Below, piece after piece: positions 35,697 through 47,426 of a DNA stretch of 64,000 bases. Position 1 is the stretch's first letter; every line of letters starts with the position of its first letter. The DNA is taken from positions 1 through 64,000 of the forward strand of contig LLCB01000151.1 of the NCBI GenBank assembly GCA_001414345.1, written 5' to 3'. This DNA comes from Hymenoscyphus infarciens. Its lineage: Eukaryota; Ascomycota; Leotiomycetes; Helotiales; Helotiaceae. The position numbers were made by a program, and so were the translations under genes. Under the pieces are notes generated by a model. It was not told where the DNA came from and searched no databases. It saw only the letters and a program-made list of their open reading frames with translations.

Positions 35697-36851
35697 ATGG
35701 CAAGTACACCACTCTCTCCAGTCACCCACTTCCCCAGTTCCCGAAACTTGCTCACTGACTCTTTCTTTCCTCCAGCATATCGAATAGATGCCTCCATCCG
35801 ACCGAAAATACGAGTAAACTATCTCGAGCGCGCGGATCAATGGATATTCGGCTTTACATTCTCAGGATTGGTGGTACAATGTCTCTTCTCCCTCCTCGGA
35901 TACTCCTGGATGTACGCCCTCACACGACGCTCAAAACTCTCCATACTAGCAGCTATCCCACCATTCGCTCTCAACATCCTCTATGCTGGAACCCACACTT
36001 TTGGCGCACCCCTTGATGTTTTTGTGGGTTCCCCTTCCCCTTCTCCAAACGTTCTAGACCGAAGCTGATAGGAGTAATGACAGGCATGGTTATCCTACGG
36101 CGTAATCCACTTCCTATCTCCCTTCCTAGCCGCCTTCTGGCTCTGGCTTTTCGCTTCCCCCGGTGTGGTTTCGATATTCGCATGGAGTTTTGGAATCCAG
36201 AATTGTCTCGGTATAATCACCCACCTCTCTTTTCCCACCGCAGCACCCTGGTATGGAGATCAATACGGCTACCCTCTTCCACCAGGAAACTACAGCATGC
36301 CAGGTTCTGCCGCGGGACTTGTGCGGGTTGATAAAGTGCTGGGAACACACATCTACCAAAACGCCTTTAAGGCCTCGCCTCTCGTTTTCGGCGCTTTCCC
36401 GAGTTTACATGGAGCGTTTAGTTGTTGCTGTTTCTTCTTCATCGCCCGATATTCACGGAAAGGAGCGTTCATGCTTGGATTCTACGTCCTTTGGCAGTGG
36501 TTTTCTACGATGTATCTGCGGCACCATTGGCGGGTCGACCTTTTGGGAGGATTAATCTACTCGGCCTTTGTATTTTCCATCTTCTACCGGAGTTTACAAC
36601 GCATGGATAAAGCCTACGCCCTTGGAATATCGGGAGGAAATGGATGGCAGAGGTTATTCGAGAACACACGATTACAACATATTTTCGACGGAAAAGCTGG
36701 ATACGAAGCTGTATTTTCGGGTTCTGAGGAGGGTAGTTTGGATTTCGATATGCAGGAGAGGGAAGATTCGGACTCGGATTTGGAGAGGGGGTGGGTGGAT
36801 GATTTGGGGTTTACTTGGAAGAGTAAGGATCCTAATAGGAGGGAACCTTGA
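35697..36851 (+). CDS. Aur1-like PAP2 membrane protein
   Basis: Two exons, 35697-36023 and 36084-36851, giving 364 residues; the intron is GTGGGT...GACAG. At least six hydrophobic segments are visible (for example LSILAAIPPFALNILY and IIFS-like runs after FMLGFYVLW). The PAP2 motifs are FPSLHG and RHHWRVD, supplying the catalytic His and the His/Asp pair, preceded by AAPWY, GLVRVDKVLG and FGAFPSLH. This arrangement is that of inositol phosphorylceramide synthase (Aur1) and its fungal relatives, which transfer phosphoinositol to ceramide in the Golgi. The C-terminal tail is acidic (DFDMQEREDSDSDLE). It is shorter and more diverged than a typical Aur1, so I call it Aur1-like rather than Aur1. 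Confidence 0.85.
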
Positions 36852-37441
36852 TGAGAAGATACGGGGTATGAGGTGTGTGCGAGTACATGAGCATTGAAGA
36901 AGCGAGGAGCCAATTTTTTCCCCTTAGGACGTTCAGGCTTCGGAAGGCTCGGATAACCAGCGAAGCGGTCGGGACAATATAATTCTAATTTTTTTTCCAC
37001 TTTCTGAATCAGGGGAAAAGTTTATTTGAATAAGGGACCTTCTTTGCGGAGCTGAGAGAAATGAGAGGTGACGAGTCTGAAGAGTTAGATTCCGGTGTCC
37101 GAGTTATTGGATATCATAACTTGGGAACAATGTTTTCCAAACCCGACACAACCTGGGACTTTCGGGAGGAGGGACGATCACGTGGGTGAGACTTTGGATT
37201 TGAGAAAAATGATGGGAGACGAAGAGTTTTATGAAAAGAATTTCAAGTAGAGTGAGTGATATACAGATTGGTTTTTAGGGGTACCGGCTCTGTCGACCAT
37301 GTTTTCTAGCCGGTTGAAAAATGGTCACGAGGGAAATTTCCTCTTTTAGAATCTAGAATCCTTATTGGTTGAAGCCTGATCATCTACATCTGCAACCCTC
37401 TCATCAACACCACCACATACCATCATCATCAATCCATCACA
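36852..37441. other. Intergenic
   Basis: No gene is recognised. The right part is the promoter of the reductase gene, ending in a CAT-rich run (CACCACCACATACCATCATC) just before its start codon. Confidence 0.5.
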
Positions 37442-38943
37442 ATGCGGCCTCTTCGTCCCTTCCTTCCTCAAAGAATCAGGATAACAAACCCTATCTTCTC
37501 CGTACCCCGTTCACATCAACCAACCCGTCACTACTCCTCCCCGCCCTCGTCAGGTCTCCTGACGGGCAAAAAATGCATCATCACCGGTGCCTCCCGAGGA
37601 ATCGGTCGAGCGATCGCTGAGAGATTCGCTCGTGAGGGTGGGAGTTGTATTCTCATCGGTCGAAATGAGGAGTTGTTGAAGGGCGTTAAGGATAGTTTGG
37701 GGGGAGAAGGGGGGCAGGAACATGAGATTGTGGTTGGTGATGTAGGGGATGAGGAGGTTTGGAGGGGGAATTTTAGGGGGAGGGTATGTGTTTCATCCCC
37801 TCTTTAGTCTTCCAATCCCTCTTTTTTTCTTTTTGGAGGTTTGGCTTTTGATGATTTTGTCTGGGTTTTTTGGGGCTGGGGGAGAGTCGAGATGGGATTT
37901 GTTTGAAGGGGTGTGGTGTGTGGGGAAGAACGAGGAAAGAGATATGCACAGATGAGGGAGGGGATTATGAGAAGATTAAAAGGCTAACAACACGCAACAG
38001 AAAGATATAGATATCCTCGTGAACGCGGCAGGAATCACGCACGCTTCGCCCTTGTTCGTCACCCAGGTCTCGAGCATCGAAAGGATCATCCAGACCAATC
38101 TCACGGGCACCATGTTAGCATGTCGAATGGTAGGCCTAGGGATGTTGGCGAAGAAGAATGGTAAGTTCATTCTCGTTATTCCCTCCTACACTTGTTTTTC
38201 GTGTCGAGGCTTTCAATTTTACTTTGACTTCTTTGAGGGCAATTTCGGGTTTGTCAGAGGGAATGATGGTTCGATAATTTAATTCTCTTCGGCTGTGTTT
38301 TGAATACTTGAATACTTGAATCATTGCAAAGAGGAGGGGCATAGGGCTTTATTACTGCCCCCTTCCCCACTCCTTCAAAAACTACGACTTGGGCCGAATT
38401 AACATGCCAATAAAAATTACAGGCTGCATCATAAACGTCGCCTCACTCCTAGGTCTAAAAGGCGGCCGAGGAAGCTCAGCATACGCAGCAAGTAAAGCAG
38501 GAGTAATCGGTCAGTAGACCCCAAAATCTCATTCTCGATCTTCTTTTTTCTCTCAATTCTACTAAAACAACAAAACCCCAGGTTTCACGCGTGCCCTAGC
38601 AGCCGAAGCAGGAGAAAAAGGAATCCGAGTAAACGTCATAGTCCCCGGATACATTGAAACAGACATGACTGCAGGTGCGTCTTTAAAAACTCTCTCGGAT
38701 TCATTTTCCTCTACCTGTGGAATACCTTCCATTCCCCCTTCTGAATGGCGATGCAGTTCTTTTTCTAATATACAAATAATCACAGCCATGACGCCCGAAG
38801 CAAGAAATCTAGCCCTAAACGCCATACCGTTAAAACGTTTCGGCCAGACCTCAGATATCGCCGACGCTGCCGTCTTCTTAGCCACCAACGCATATGCAAA
38901 CAACTGTGTACTCAATCTCGATGGTGGATTGAGCGCCATATGA
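37442..38943 (+). CDS. Mitochondrial 3-oxoacyl-ACP reductase
   Basis: Five exons: 37442-37783, 38001-38160, 38423-38509, 38582-38674 and 38786-38943, giving 279 residues. Residues 1-37 form a basic presequence ending near RHYSS, as in mitochondrial proteins. The Rossmann motif TGASRGIG (48-55) is followed by NAAG, INVASLLG with Ser175, and YAASK with Tyr188 and Lys192, so the catalytic set of short-chain dehydrogenases is complete. VPGYIETDMT and a final AVFLATNAYANN...LDGGLSAI match FabG/Oar1. The inferred role is the NADPH-dependent reduction step of mitochondrial type II fatty acid synthesis, which feeds lipoate. A plain SDR with another substrate is the alternative. All introns are GT-AG and phases agree. 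Confidence 0.85.
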
Positions 38944-39058
38944 AATGAATGAATGATTGCCAGTCATATATCAAGAGATATTACAGTCATCATGCCACAC
39001 CACAAACCGGGGTATCTTTGGGTGTGGCGTGGAAATGGAAATGGGGTATTGATTTGAT

Positions 39059-41579
39059 TCAATCATCATCGATGAGAATAGCGCCATCCGTATCTTCCAC
39101 GAGTATGATGTCGTCATCGTCTTTAGGAAGAACTCTTGAACGCTTGGCTTGATGCTCGACCTCTTCGACCTCTGAGATGGGTCGCTTCTTCAATGCGTCG
39201 GCCGAGTTGGTTGCATGGCCATTGCCGTTTGTAATAGGCTCTGCGACATGAACCCCATTTCCATTACTCGAACTTCGAGGAGTAATTTTTTTCCTGGGAA
39301 TGGGTGATTTGGGCTCGTTTGGGTCGCCATCGCGCGCATCAGCCGAGGAAGGGAAGTTTACTGCTTGGATGGCCTTGCCCTCTGCTGAAATTCTGTAAAA
39401 TAGTCAGAGAATAAACCGCTGTCTGCCTGGACTAATAAACTCACGACTCTTGTACAATAAGCTCCAGATTGACTCTTGGATTGTTGTCGTCCTCATCAAT
39501 GATCGTCAAAAAGCTGTCGCTCTTGATGCCTATATTCAGCAGTTAGCAAATGTCAGCAGAATACCAAGTCCCACACATACCGAGTTCACCAAACGTCTTT
39601 GTCAAATTGTCTGTTTCCTCAACATCATACAGTAGATCGGATCCATTGTTTACAACAATTTCTTCACCGTAACCCAACTCAAGACGTAAGAAATCCTCGA
39701 CAAGATCTCCTAGAGTGGCCCGAGATGTATCAACAAGAAGTGATGTATAAGCAACACTACACACTGGGCACTCGGGATTTGGTGGACGGCTGACATCTGA
39801 GGCGAGCAATCGTTGTGGAGCGAATGGTGAGAGATATGTCTTGGGGTGGATGTTAGATCTTCAAGTTTGACACCCAGGGTGAAGACAATCAACTTACCTC
39901 CTTGACAACGGAATAATCGCCTCGGAGAACTTTGAATGATTGCAATACACACAAACCAGCGACTATAGCGTTTGTGGTTGCTATGGCAGGAATGATATTT
40001 CCCGCCATTTGTTTGATGTCAAATCGAGACTTTGATTCAATGCCAAAGACTATTGATCGCAAATTCGCGCTTGCTGTAACAAAGTCCAAGGTATCCTCGT
40101 CATCTTTGTCGAATGTGATTACGGGTTGAGCCGAGTCGCCATTGGCTGCGGACTTCATTGATTCCATTCTCTTACTTAACCGCTCCAAACTTGTCGAGGT
40201 TAGCATCTACATCAGCTTGGTAGAGGCAAGAAACTGACCTGTTCTTGAAAACCACCACGTTCTCTTCAAGCGTCCAAACTCTTTGACCGTCTTTCAATAT
40301 TTCTTCTGTTGATTTCTGACTTCCATTTGCGTGTTCGGTGATACTGGCATAGCTTAGCGGCTGTGGTGGTCGTCTTGTCTTCCACATTTCTTCCATTGAC
40401 CGTAATCGAGTGATATCATCTTGATAAACTTTGTCGAATAGAAGTTGTGGAAAAGCCGGCGTGCCCATCGACTCTCGGATGTTCTTCAAAGCCTCAGCTT
40501 CCTGACGTAATTTCTCGATTTCCTTGGCTGTGAATTTTTAGTATGGGCGGGAAAGGTGCCAAATTTGAGTGGAGGTCGTACCATTTTCCGAATCCTCCGA
40601 ATGATCTATTTGTGCTGATTCCTCCTCGCTAGCGCCGAATATCTCACTACGAAAATGTTAGATAGGTAAAGCCAGGCTGAGGGTAAGACCAACGTCAAGA
40701 GATAGCTCTTTCCCCATACAATACAATGAATTGGCTGACTTGGGGTACTCCGGATTGTGCAGACTGGAAAGCTCTTTGGAGTTTCTTTTGCCGTGCAATC
40801 ATAACATGCCGTAACACCCTTCTTGATGACCTGAACCTGACCATTGAAACCAGTAGTACCACTTTCAATAAGAGGAATATCAGCTGCCAGGCACATCTTG
40901 TTCACATGTCGTCTCGCTTCCAGATTATCCAACGCATTGAAAACCATTGTAAATTCCTTAAACCAGGCGACATTGAATTGGGGGTCCTTGATGTTGGCAT
41001 GGTGAGCCTCGAGTTTGACATCTGGATTGAAGGCATGCGCCGCCTCTTTCGCAACCTGTTTCCCATATATATTAGCCCCGCATAATAGGAGGACTCGCGG
41101 CAGGACGAACCAAAGCTTTCGATTTCTTTATGTGTTCGTGGCGGAAGAGGAATTGTCGATTTAGGTTGCTGAGATCGATGGTGTCCAAGTCGACAATATG
41201 GATATCTCCAAATCCCGTAAGGACAAGGTTCTTGAGGAGTTCGCAACCAATTCCACCAGCTCCTACCATTAAAATTCGAGCCTGGAATTTTCCGTTAGCA
41301 ATTGATCACAGCTGTGAAAATGCGCGCCCGTTTGTAACAGCGCCCGCGTCACCAACACCCCCGAGGCTGTCGGAAGCGTAAAGAAAGTCTGCCAAAGGCG
41401 ACTATGGCCATATCCCAATCGCCAGTCCCAGTATCGCAATGCAGACTAGATTTCTCTGCCAACTATGGGCTGGAGCGCAAACCGAAGGGGAAGTTGAGGC
41501 TTACCTCCTTCACCAGGGCGTTTGTCGGGGAACCCAGCGACTTTTGGTAGGACTGATCGCGCCTCGTTGGCTGAAGCAT
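39059..41579 (-). CDS. UBA2: SUMO-activating enzyme subunit Uba2
   Basis: Nine exons on the minus strand: 41579-41505, 41281-41111, 41055-40694, 40646-40582, 40527-40239, 40189-39898, 39839-39581, 39529-39445, 39392-39059, giving 643 residues. ATP site: [10 protein letters not shown] (Gly32-Gly37). [17 protein letters not shown] follows. The catalytic cysteine is Cys181 in [10 protein letters not shown]. Zinc ligands are CYDC (166, 169) and a later ECPVC pair. The ubiquitin-fold part lies around the [12 protein letters not shown] block. The C-terminus has a nuclear-type basic patch (KKRP...AKRSR) and an acidic IILVED stretch resembling a SUMO-interacting motif. Uba2 pairs with Aos1, adenylates SUMO, takes it as a thioester and passes it to Ubc9. 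The first exon (25 codons, through NALVKE) is short. It is divergent from the QNG1-like gene. Confidence 0.96.
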
Positions 41580-41829
41580 GGCTGCGAATTAGGAAGGGTT
41601 CGCAGATATGTGTGTAGTGTAAGGAAATTGAAAATGAGGTCTTCTTTAGAAATTATTATCTCTCTTTCATGAGAAAAGGGTGAGGCTATAACCAGAGAGT
41701 TGGAGTTGCGACAAGCTTAACCAACGCGACCTTATCGAGCACGGACCCTTTTGTGTCACCTTCCAAATTTATGCTCCAGCACTGTGTTAGAGCGATAGAG
41801 CGAACACCAAAAGTGTTCTAGACTCCAGC
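41580..41829. promoter_or_regulatory. Bidirectional promoter, UBA2 / QNG1-like
   Basis: Only 250 bp separate the start codons of two divergent genes. The interval must contain both promoters and 5' leaders. No TATA box is obvious. Co-regulation is possible but not shown. Confidence 0.7.
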
Positions 41830-43093
41830 ATGTCCGACTCGGAGCCTGACAACGATCTACTCGACTTCCTTCGCGGTCATTTTGCAGGGAAAAACGCACC
41901 AGCGGCAATACCAAAAACACACGTGCTGGAAGGTGCCGAGTACGTTTATGACAATAGCATCGATGTTGCACTCGACTCTCAAGCAACCATCGCGGCCGCG
42001 GCCATGATCTATTCGCAAATGCAAAAGAAGGAATATTCCACCAAGAATTGGGCCTCACATCCGTTCCATCCGCAAACCCAGGATGAAAGCACCGTGGATT
42101 TCATCTTTACAATGGATCTCTTGAATTTTTCATTTTGGTCCGAGAGAGACGATGAAGAGCGCTTTGCTATCGAGTACCAAGGAAGGCGATGGACGGGATA
42201 TGCAAGTTTGGTTGCGGCTTTGCAACGGGCTCTTGAAGAGGGTTCGTCAAATAGCCTAGCCTCCACCAAGAATATTAGTTGACTTCGCTTGTTTACAGGT
42301 ATTCCTATCACATCTTCGGATTTCTGGCAAAATCAAGATGAATGTACGGACGAAGTTCTGAGACATGTTTTTAGGAGCGCCACCGAAGAAGAAATTCCCC
42401 TCTTTTCGGAAAGAGCCAAATGCCTGAGAACAGCGGGTCAAGTTCTCTACGAGGTAGGACTTCATCGCTGCTCCACGGAGAAAGGGCTTGTCACTAATGC
42501 CTAGCTTTAGAAATACGACTGTAGCTTCACAAAATGTATCGAGGCTGCCAGCCATTCTGCAGCGGCACTAGTTAACATACTTGCTGAAGATTTCCCTTGC
42601 TTCAATGACGTTATGCCCTATGAAAACCGCAGAAGCGTCCGCTTCCTTAAGCGAGCTCAAATTTGTGTTGCAGACATCTGGGCAGCTTTCGACGGAGAAT
42701 CGTACGGAGAATTTCATGACATCGACAATTCCATTACCATTTTTGCAGACTACAGGATACCACAGATACTCAATACTCTGGGATGTTTGTGGTATAGTCC
42801 AGCACTCCAGAGTGCGATACACCAGAAGAAAGTTATCGAGAGTGGTCACTCCTGGGAGATCCAATTGAGAGGTTGGTTTGGTACCTACAATGCTGGTTGA
42901 ATTTTGCTGACACTTCTTAGGTTGTAGCATTTGGTGCGTGGAGCTTATTCGCAAGGAGATTATCAGGAACAATCCTACGGCGAAGGTTAATGCCATATTG
43001 ATAGACTTCTTCCTTTATGATACCATGAAAGAGAGAGAGGCGGCGGGGGAAGAGACGATACCCCATCACCGGACGAGAAGCATCTGGTACTGA
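41830..43093 (+). CDS. Queuosine 5'-phosphate N-glycosylase-like (DUF2419)
   Basis: Four exons: 41830-42241, 42299-42453, 42511-42871 and 42921-43093, giving 366 residues. Diagnostic stretches are FIFTMDLLNFSFWSE, YQGRRWTGYASLVAAL, IPITSSDFW, the Cys-Phe-Asn-Asp block followed by FLKRAQICVADIW, ITIFADYRIPQILNTLG, LWYSP, and the C-terminal RTRSIWY. This is the DUF2419/C9orf64 family, now known as Qng1, which releases queuine from queuosine 5'-monophosphate so that eukaryotes can salvage the base for tRNA modification. The protein acts in the cytosol. All four exons keep phase, including a last exon that begins GCSIWCVELIRKE. It is divergent from UBA2. Confidence 0.9.
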
Positions 43094-43465
43094 ATAGATT
43101 ACTTGGAAAGGTTTAGACGTGCTTTTGAACAAGAAGAAATTGCGGAAATTTTACATTGGAAAAGAGTGATGCTATGTATGCAGGTAAATATCTGTGACGC
43201 ATTGCGCTAACTTTCATCAAATTAGTTTGATATGCGTCACTGCTATTGCCTTACATTGTGCTAGAGAGCTTCGCCTCTGAAAGACTAGTGTGTAGTCTTC
43301 GCGCCAGTCACGGCACTTCAAATAGACCAACCACTTTTGTGAGTTCTAAGAACTCCATCATAAAACCTTGGAGAGGTCATCTCACCTCTCTATCAGCAAC
43401 ACCCCAACAACAAAAGTACCTCCACTACTCATTTCACCACAGCAATTACTAACTCAACCCTCCAG
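43094..43465. other. Intergenic promoter region of the first F-box-like paralogue
   Basis: A 372-bp gap without a gene; it probably holds the 3' end of the DUF2419 transcript and the next promoter. Confidence 0.5.
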
Positions 43466-44491
43466 ATGACCCCCCAAAACCCAAACCCGCCCCTCACTTT
43501 CTGGTACCTCCCACCAGAAGTTAGAGCACAAATCTTCTCATTTTCCCTGGCTCTAGCCCAAGGCCCGGAAATCTGGTTCCACCATCGTACAGCTTATCAA
43601 ACAAATGAATTGCTCGTTGCCCTTCGCGGGGATAAAACATTGTACATGGAAGCACTTGAGATCTTTTACAAGGTCAACACGTGTTACTTTACTATTGATA
43701 ATTATCGAGCTTTCCGCGGTAAAGGTAGAACCTCACGTATCAAAAGAGTCCGGCATCTCGGTATTGATTTAAGCTACAAGTCAGTCTTCCGTTCGATTGA
43801 TTTCAATTGGAATTGGTAGAGGCTAACGAAAAACAGCTTCAAAGAATACAGGCTAGAAAAGTCGTTCTGTCACAATGGTACCAACAGATACAACTACATC
43901 AACAACTTCCTCCATTTCCTCGTCCTCCGCGACAGAGACACTTTCCACAAAGACTACGAAAAGGCAATCTTCTTCCGAAAAGTCCACAATATAAAAGTCG
44001 TCTCACGCGACGCTATCAGAGAACCCCTTCTCCAAACAGCTCCTCAAATCGAAACTCTCCATTTTAATATTTTCCACGATAGATGTGGACTCTACAACGT
44101 CTTTCTTATCATTGAAAAGCTGCTCCCACTGGCTAAGAATTTGCAGAAGGTACAGTTGAATTTGCATATGATTAAAGCTTTCCGGGATTTTCTAGATGAA
44201 CTTGAGGAGAGTGGGGATCTGCTAAGGCCTTGGAGTTATCCTAGCTATGAGGAGTATACGAAGACGAGCCCTCATAATTTGATTCTTCAACTTAGTCACC
44301 TTTTCGGTACTAAGGGGAGATGTGGGCTTATTCCGGCGAAGGGTTCGGACGAGTTTTTATGTCAATGGAGATGGGAGGCTGAGAAGGGCGAGGTGCTTAA
44401 GGTTCAGGATGCGAGTTTGTTAAATTTGGAATGTGAGTGGTTGCATAGTGGACCATGTTCAGCTATTGAAGTTGATTGCATTGCCATATAA
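43466..44491 (+). CDS. F-box-like fungal protein, paralogue A
   Basis: Two exons, 43466-43779 and 43837-44491, giving 322 residues; intron GTCAGT...GCTAACG...CAG. The N-terminus FWYLPPEVRAQIFSFSL resembles the F-box-like opening of many fungal proteins (LPPE-R-xIF), followed by LLVALRGDKTLYMEALEIFY, KVNTCYF and RIKRVRHLGIDL. The second exon has NNFLHFLVLRDRD, APQIETLHFNI, GLYNVFLII and a C-terminal QWRWEAEKGEVLKV. The same order and the same intron position and phase occur in the gene at 45560-46556, so the two are tandem paralogues. The family is known to me only as fungal proteins of unknown function; substrate-receptor activity in ubiquitin ligation is a guess. Confidence 0.8.
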
Positions 44492-45559
44492 TATCTAGGT
44501 TGATACTTGGAAATATTAAAAAAAAATGTGCGACTTGCAACAAAACTTCAAACCACTAGACTCCTACTCGATTGAATTCATCAATCTACCGTTTAATGTA
44601 CTTTACAACGAAGCCAAGGAAAAGTGCGACCTGAAACAAAACTTAGAAAAACAACCTTCACTTATTGCCTCCTGCAATACGAGCATGGCAGTAGCATACT
44701 TCTGAATTCAATGTAATATTTGTTGCGAATCCCTTATTCGTGAATTTCTTAAAATATTGAAATTCAACAAGTATAGGTTAAGCTACTCTATTTTAGTCTA
44801 TTAGAGCAAGTGTATTTAAAGTATTTTAAAATTTCTAGGTGCACAAGTTAAATTATGTGATTACTAAAATCCAACTATAAGCACTTATCCTTGGGTGTGT
44901 TTTAATCATTACTGTAGGAATCGTTATAGCACTGAATAGTATTAAATTACTAGAACATTGAAGTTTAAAATAATTATATGAAACTCACCTATAGTGATAT
45001 TATGTCACTTGGTAGGTAGGCAGGTAGTCGCGCAGGTGGTCGGTTATTCCTCCCCTTTGAGAAGTGTCGCAAACGCGTCCATACCTTCACCCTCAACCTT
45101 TCCTTCTTCAACACAACTTCCCATCCTCCATCCTCCATCCTCCATCCTCCATCATAGCGACCCAATTTCACCGCCGATCTCACCAATGCAGATCGGCTGG
45201 TAGCCTTCAATCTCTCAAATTTGCAGGTGGTAGATCAAGTCTGCCTGCACTCTTGAGTCTCAACCATACTCTGGAAAGACTAGCGCTTGTCTGTTTCTTC
45301 TCGCCTTCAAACTCTGAACTTCCCAACATCTACCTACTTCTTCATTGCAACGCAAAGACACAGTCTTGACATCTCAAGAGGAGGGGTTGCTTGTCTTTCT
45401 GCACCTTTTTGAATCGGCGTCCTTGTCCTCAGTCCAAACCGAGCATTGTCGTCACCTTTGTGTCTTGTTCCTTGCTTCACACTAAACCATCAAACCTCAA
45501 AGGTAACCTCCTCCTTGCGTTTTCAAATTCAGCAAGCGCATGCTGACCAAAGTATCTAG
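44492..45559. other. Intergenic between tandem paralogues
   Basis: The first 500 bp are AT-rich with no gene. A microsatellite lies at 45121-45153. From about 45000 the sequence turns pyrimidine-rich, as in fungal promoters, leading into the second paralogue. Confidence 0.5.
45121..45153. repeat. 7-bp microsatellite (CCATCCT)
   Basis: About 4.7 perfect copies of CCATCCT in tandem. Confidence 0.9.
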
Positions 45560-46556
45560 ATGTCTTCCCAACCGCCAACTCTTACCTTGCGGTTCTTTCC
45601 TGTCGAAATTCGGCAGAACATTTTTGAACTTTGCCTACTCAGAACGGATCCTTTCGCAGCCGATCAGTACCACAGAGATACATCCTACCAAGCAGACCCG
45701 TTACTTGCCGCGCTTCGTGGAGACAAGACGTTGTATCAGGAGGCAATCTACGTCTTTTACAAAATCAATACCCTTTACTACAACGTTGCCAACTACGAGA
45801 AGTTTGAGGGGCAGGGTGAACTTGAGCGCGTCAAGAGAGTTCGACATCTTGGCATTGACTTGGAGTAAGCATTCCCCACGATTTAATTTGAATGTGTCGT
45901 GTATTCTAACAAGCAATAGCGCCCAAAAACATGGAGTGGCAGACTCTCATTATCATTGTGATGGACTCAATGATTCTCCTGTCGTTTCAGAATTCCTCAA
46001 CTTCCTCGTAGCTCGCGATGTACACTCTTGGAGTCGAAGAAAAGTCCGAAGAACGACTCATAGAAATGTAAAGAGTCAACCAGAGGGTATTAGGGAACCG
46101 TGTCAACTTGCAGCACCTCAAATCGAAACCCTTCATATCAACTTTGGCATTGGCATTGGCATTAGCAAAGGACTCTATAATGTGTACCTCATCCTCCGCG
46201 ATATTCTCGGCATGTGCAAAAACCTGAAGAAGGTGAATGTCAACTTGTGTTTAAAGAAGAGGCAAGCTTGGGCACCTATTCTTTCTGATTCTGAGGCCGA
46301 AATGTGTTGGGCTTATCATGGTGGCTATGACAAAAACAGCGTTTTGCCTCCTTATAACCTGATGATTCAAAGCAACCACCTGTTGGGGATGAAGGGGTCC
46401 TCCAGGTTCCAAGATGGCCCATCAGAATTCTTTACGCAATGTTCCTGGGAGGCCAAGGAAGGGGAGGTATTCAAGGTCAACGAGCATCTTAACCCAGAGT
46501 GCGAGTTGCTCACAGCGGTCCCCGGGAATGCGTGTAGTTGTCTTCGATCAGACTAG
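45560..46556 (+). CDS. F-box-like fungal protein, paralogue B
   Basis: Two exons, 45560-45864 and 45920-46556, giving 313 residues; intron GTAAGC...TTCTAAC...AATAG. It matches paralogue A block by block: RFFPVEIRQNIFELCLL, LLAALRGDKTLYQEA, FYKINTLYY, RVKRVRHLGIDL, then SEFLNFLVARD, APQIETLHINF, GLYNVYLILRDIL, LMIQSNHLLGMKG and QCSWEAKEGEVFKVNE. The intron is at the homologous position and phase. The start at 45560 is chosen because it aligns with the paralogue; a frame starting at 45540 on the same strand runs in another phase through the first exon and is a shadow. Identity is moderate, so the duplication is not recent. Function unknown. Confidence 0.8.
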
Positions 46557-47426
46557 GGCAAAGAACTTCCACGAGGAGCAGCATACGATTACAAAAACTG
46601 CCTAGGAAGAAAGAAGGATAATTCTCAACCGCATTTTTCTTGCTTTGGGTCACGGGTCTGGAATTTGCAAAGATCTGCTGTGGAAACAGAAGAAAAGCTT
46701 ATTGGGAATTGAGGAACGACTTTGTAAGATAGTTATCGGACTGGCAAAGTTTGCGTCACAAATACAATGAAAATTGAAGACTGCGGATAACTTGAGCTGG
46801 ATATTATGAATTGAGTTCTGTGATAAAGGTCTAGGAGTCGACACACCTATACATGCTTGATCACAAGTACGAGCCCTTCTTTTACCACCCCTGAGACTCT
46901 CGTACAAGCTAAAATCTCGAGCGAAAATTGACCAACTCAGCCAACCTCGTGTAGCCGGAAGAACACCTATCTATCTAAAACCAAGTTACCAAGTACTCTT
47001 CGATATTAAGGCACAGATTGAGTGGAAAACTCATAGTTTAACTCTATAGACATAAATTGAGTCATTTGAGTTGAAACATTCCAGAAGAGGTGATGATTTG
47101 GGTCAAAGGCCCCGGCGGCATAGAATCGGCATGATTAAAATAATACTCACCTTGGAAGATGGTGAAAAACCCAGTGAAATTACTGCGCCCAGGTGATCAA
47201 TCAATAGACAAGTTGTGGGGTGCGTTCTTTACTTGCCTCACGCGTGAACACACACATGGCATCTAGAAAAGCATATTTACAACCAAAACCTCTCATTTCA
47301 AATCTATTTCTACATTCATCGTCCACCCATCCACCCATCCTCTCTCTATTCAAGCGGTAAAATATGCACATCCCAAACTCCTAGACGCCTTCATCAACCC
47401 TCAAATATACAATAAAGTACATTCCA
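46557..47426. other. Intergenic between convergent genes
   Basis: 3' flanks of paralogue B and of the PPR-like gene. No gene recognised in 870 bp. Confidence 0.5.

Noticed and set aside
45540..46556. 338-codon frame as the start of paralogue B
   Set aside because: Its first third is out of frame with the family; the spliced model from 45560 aligns with paralogue A, including the intron.
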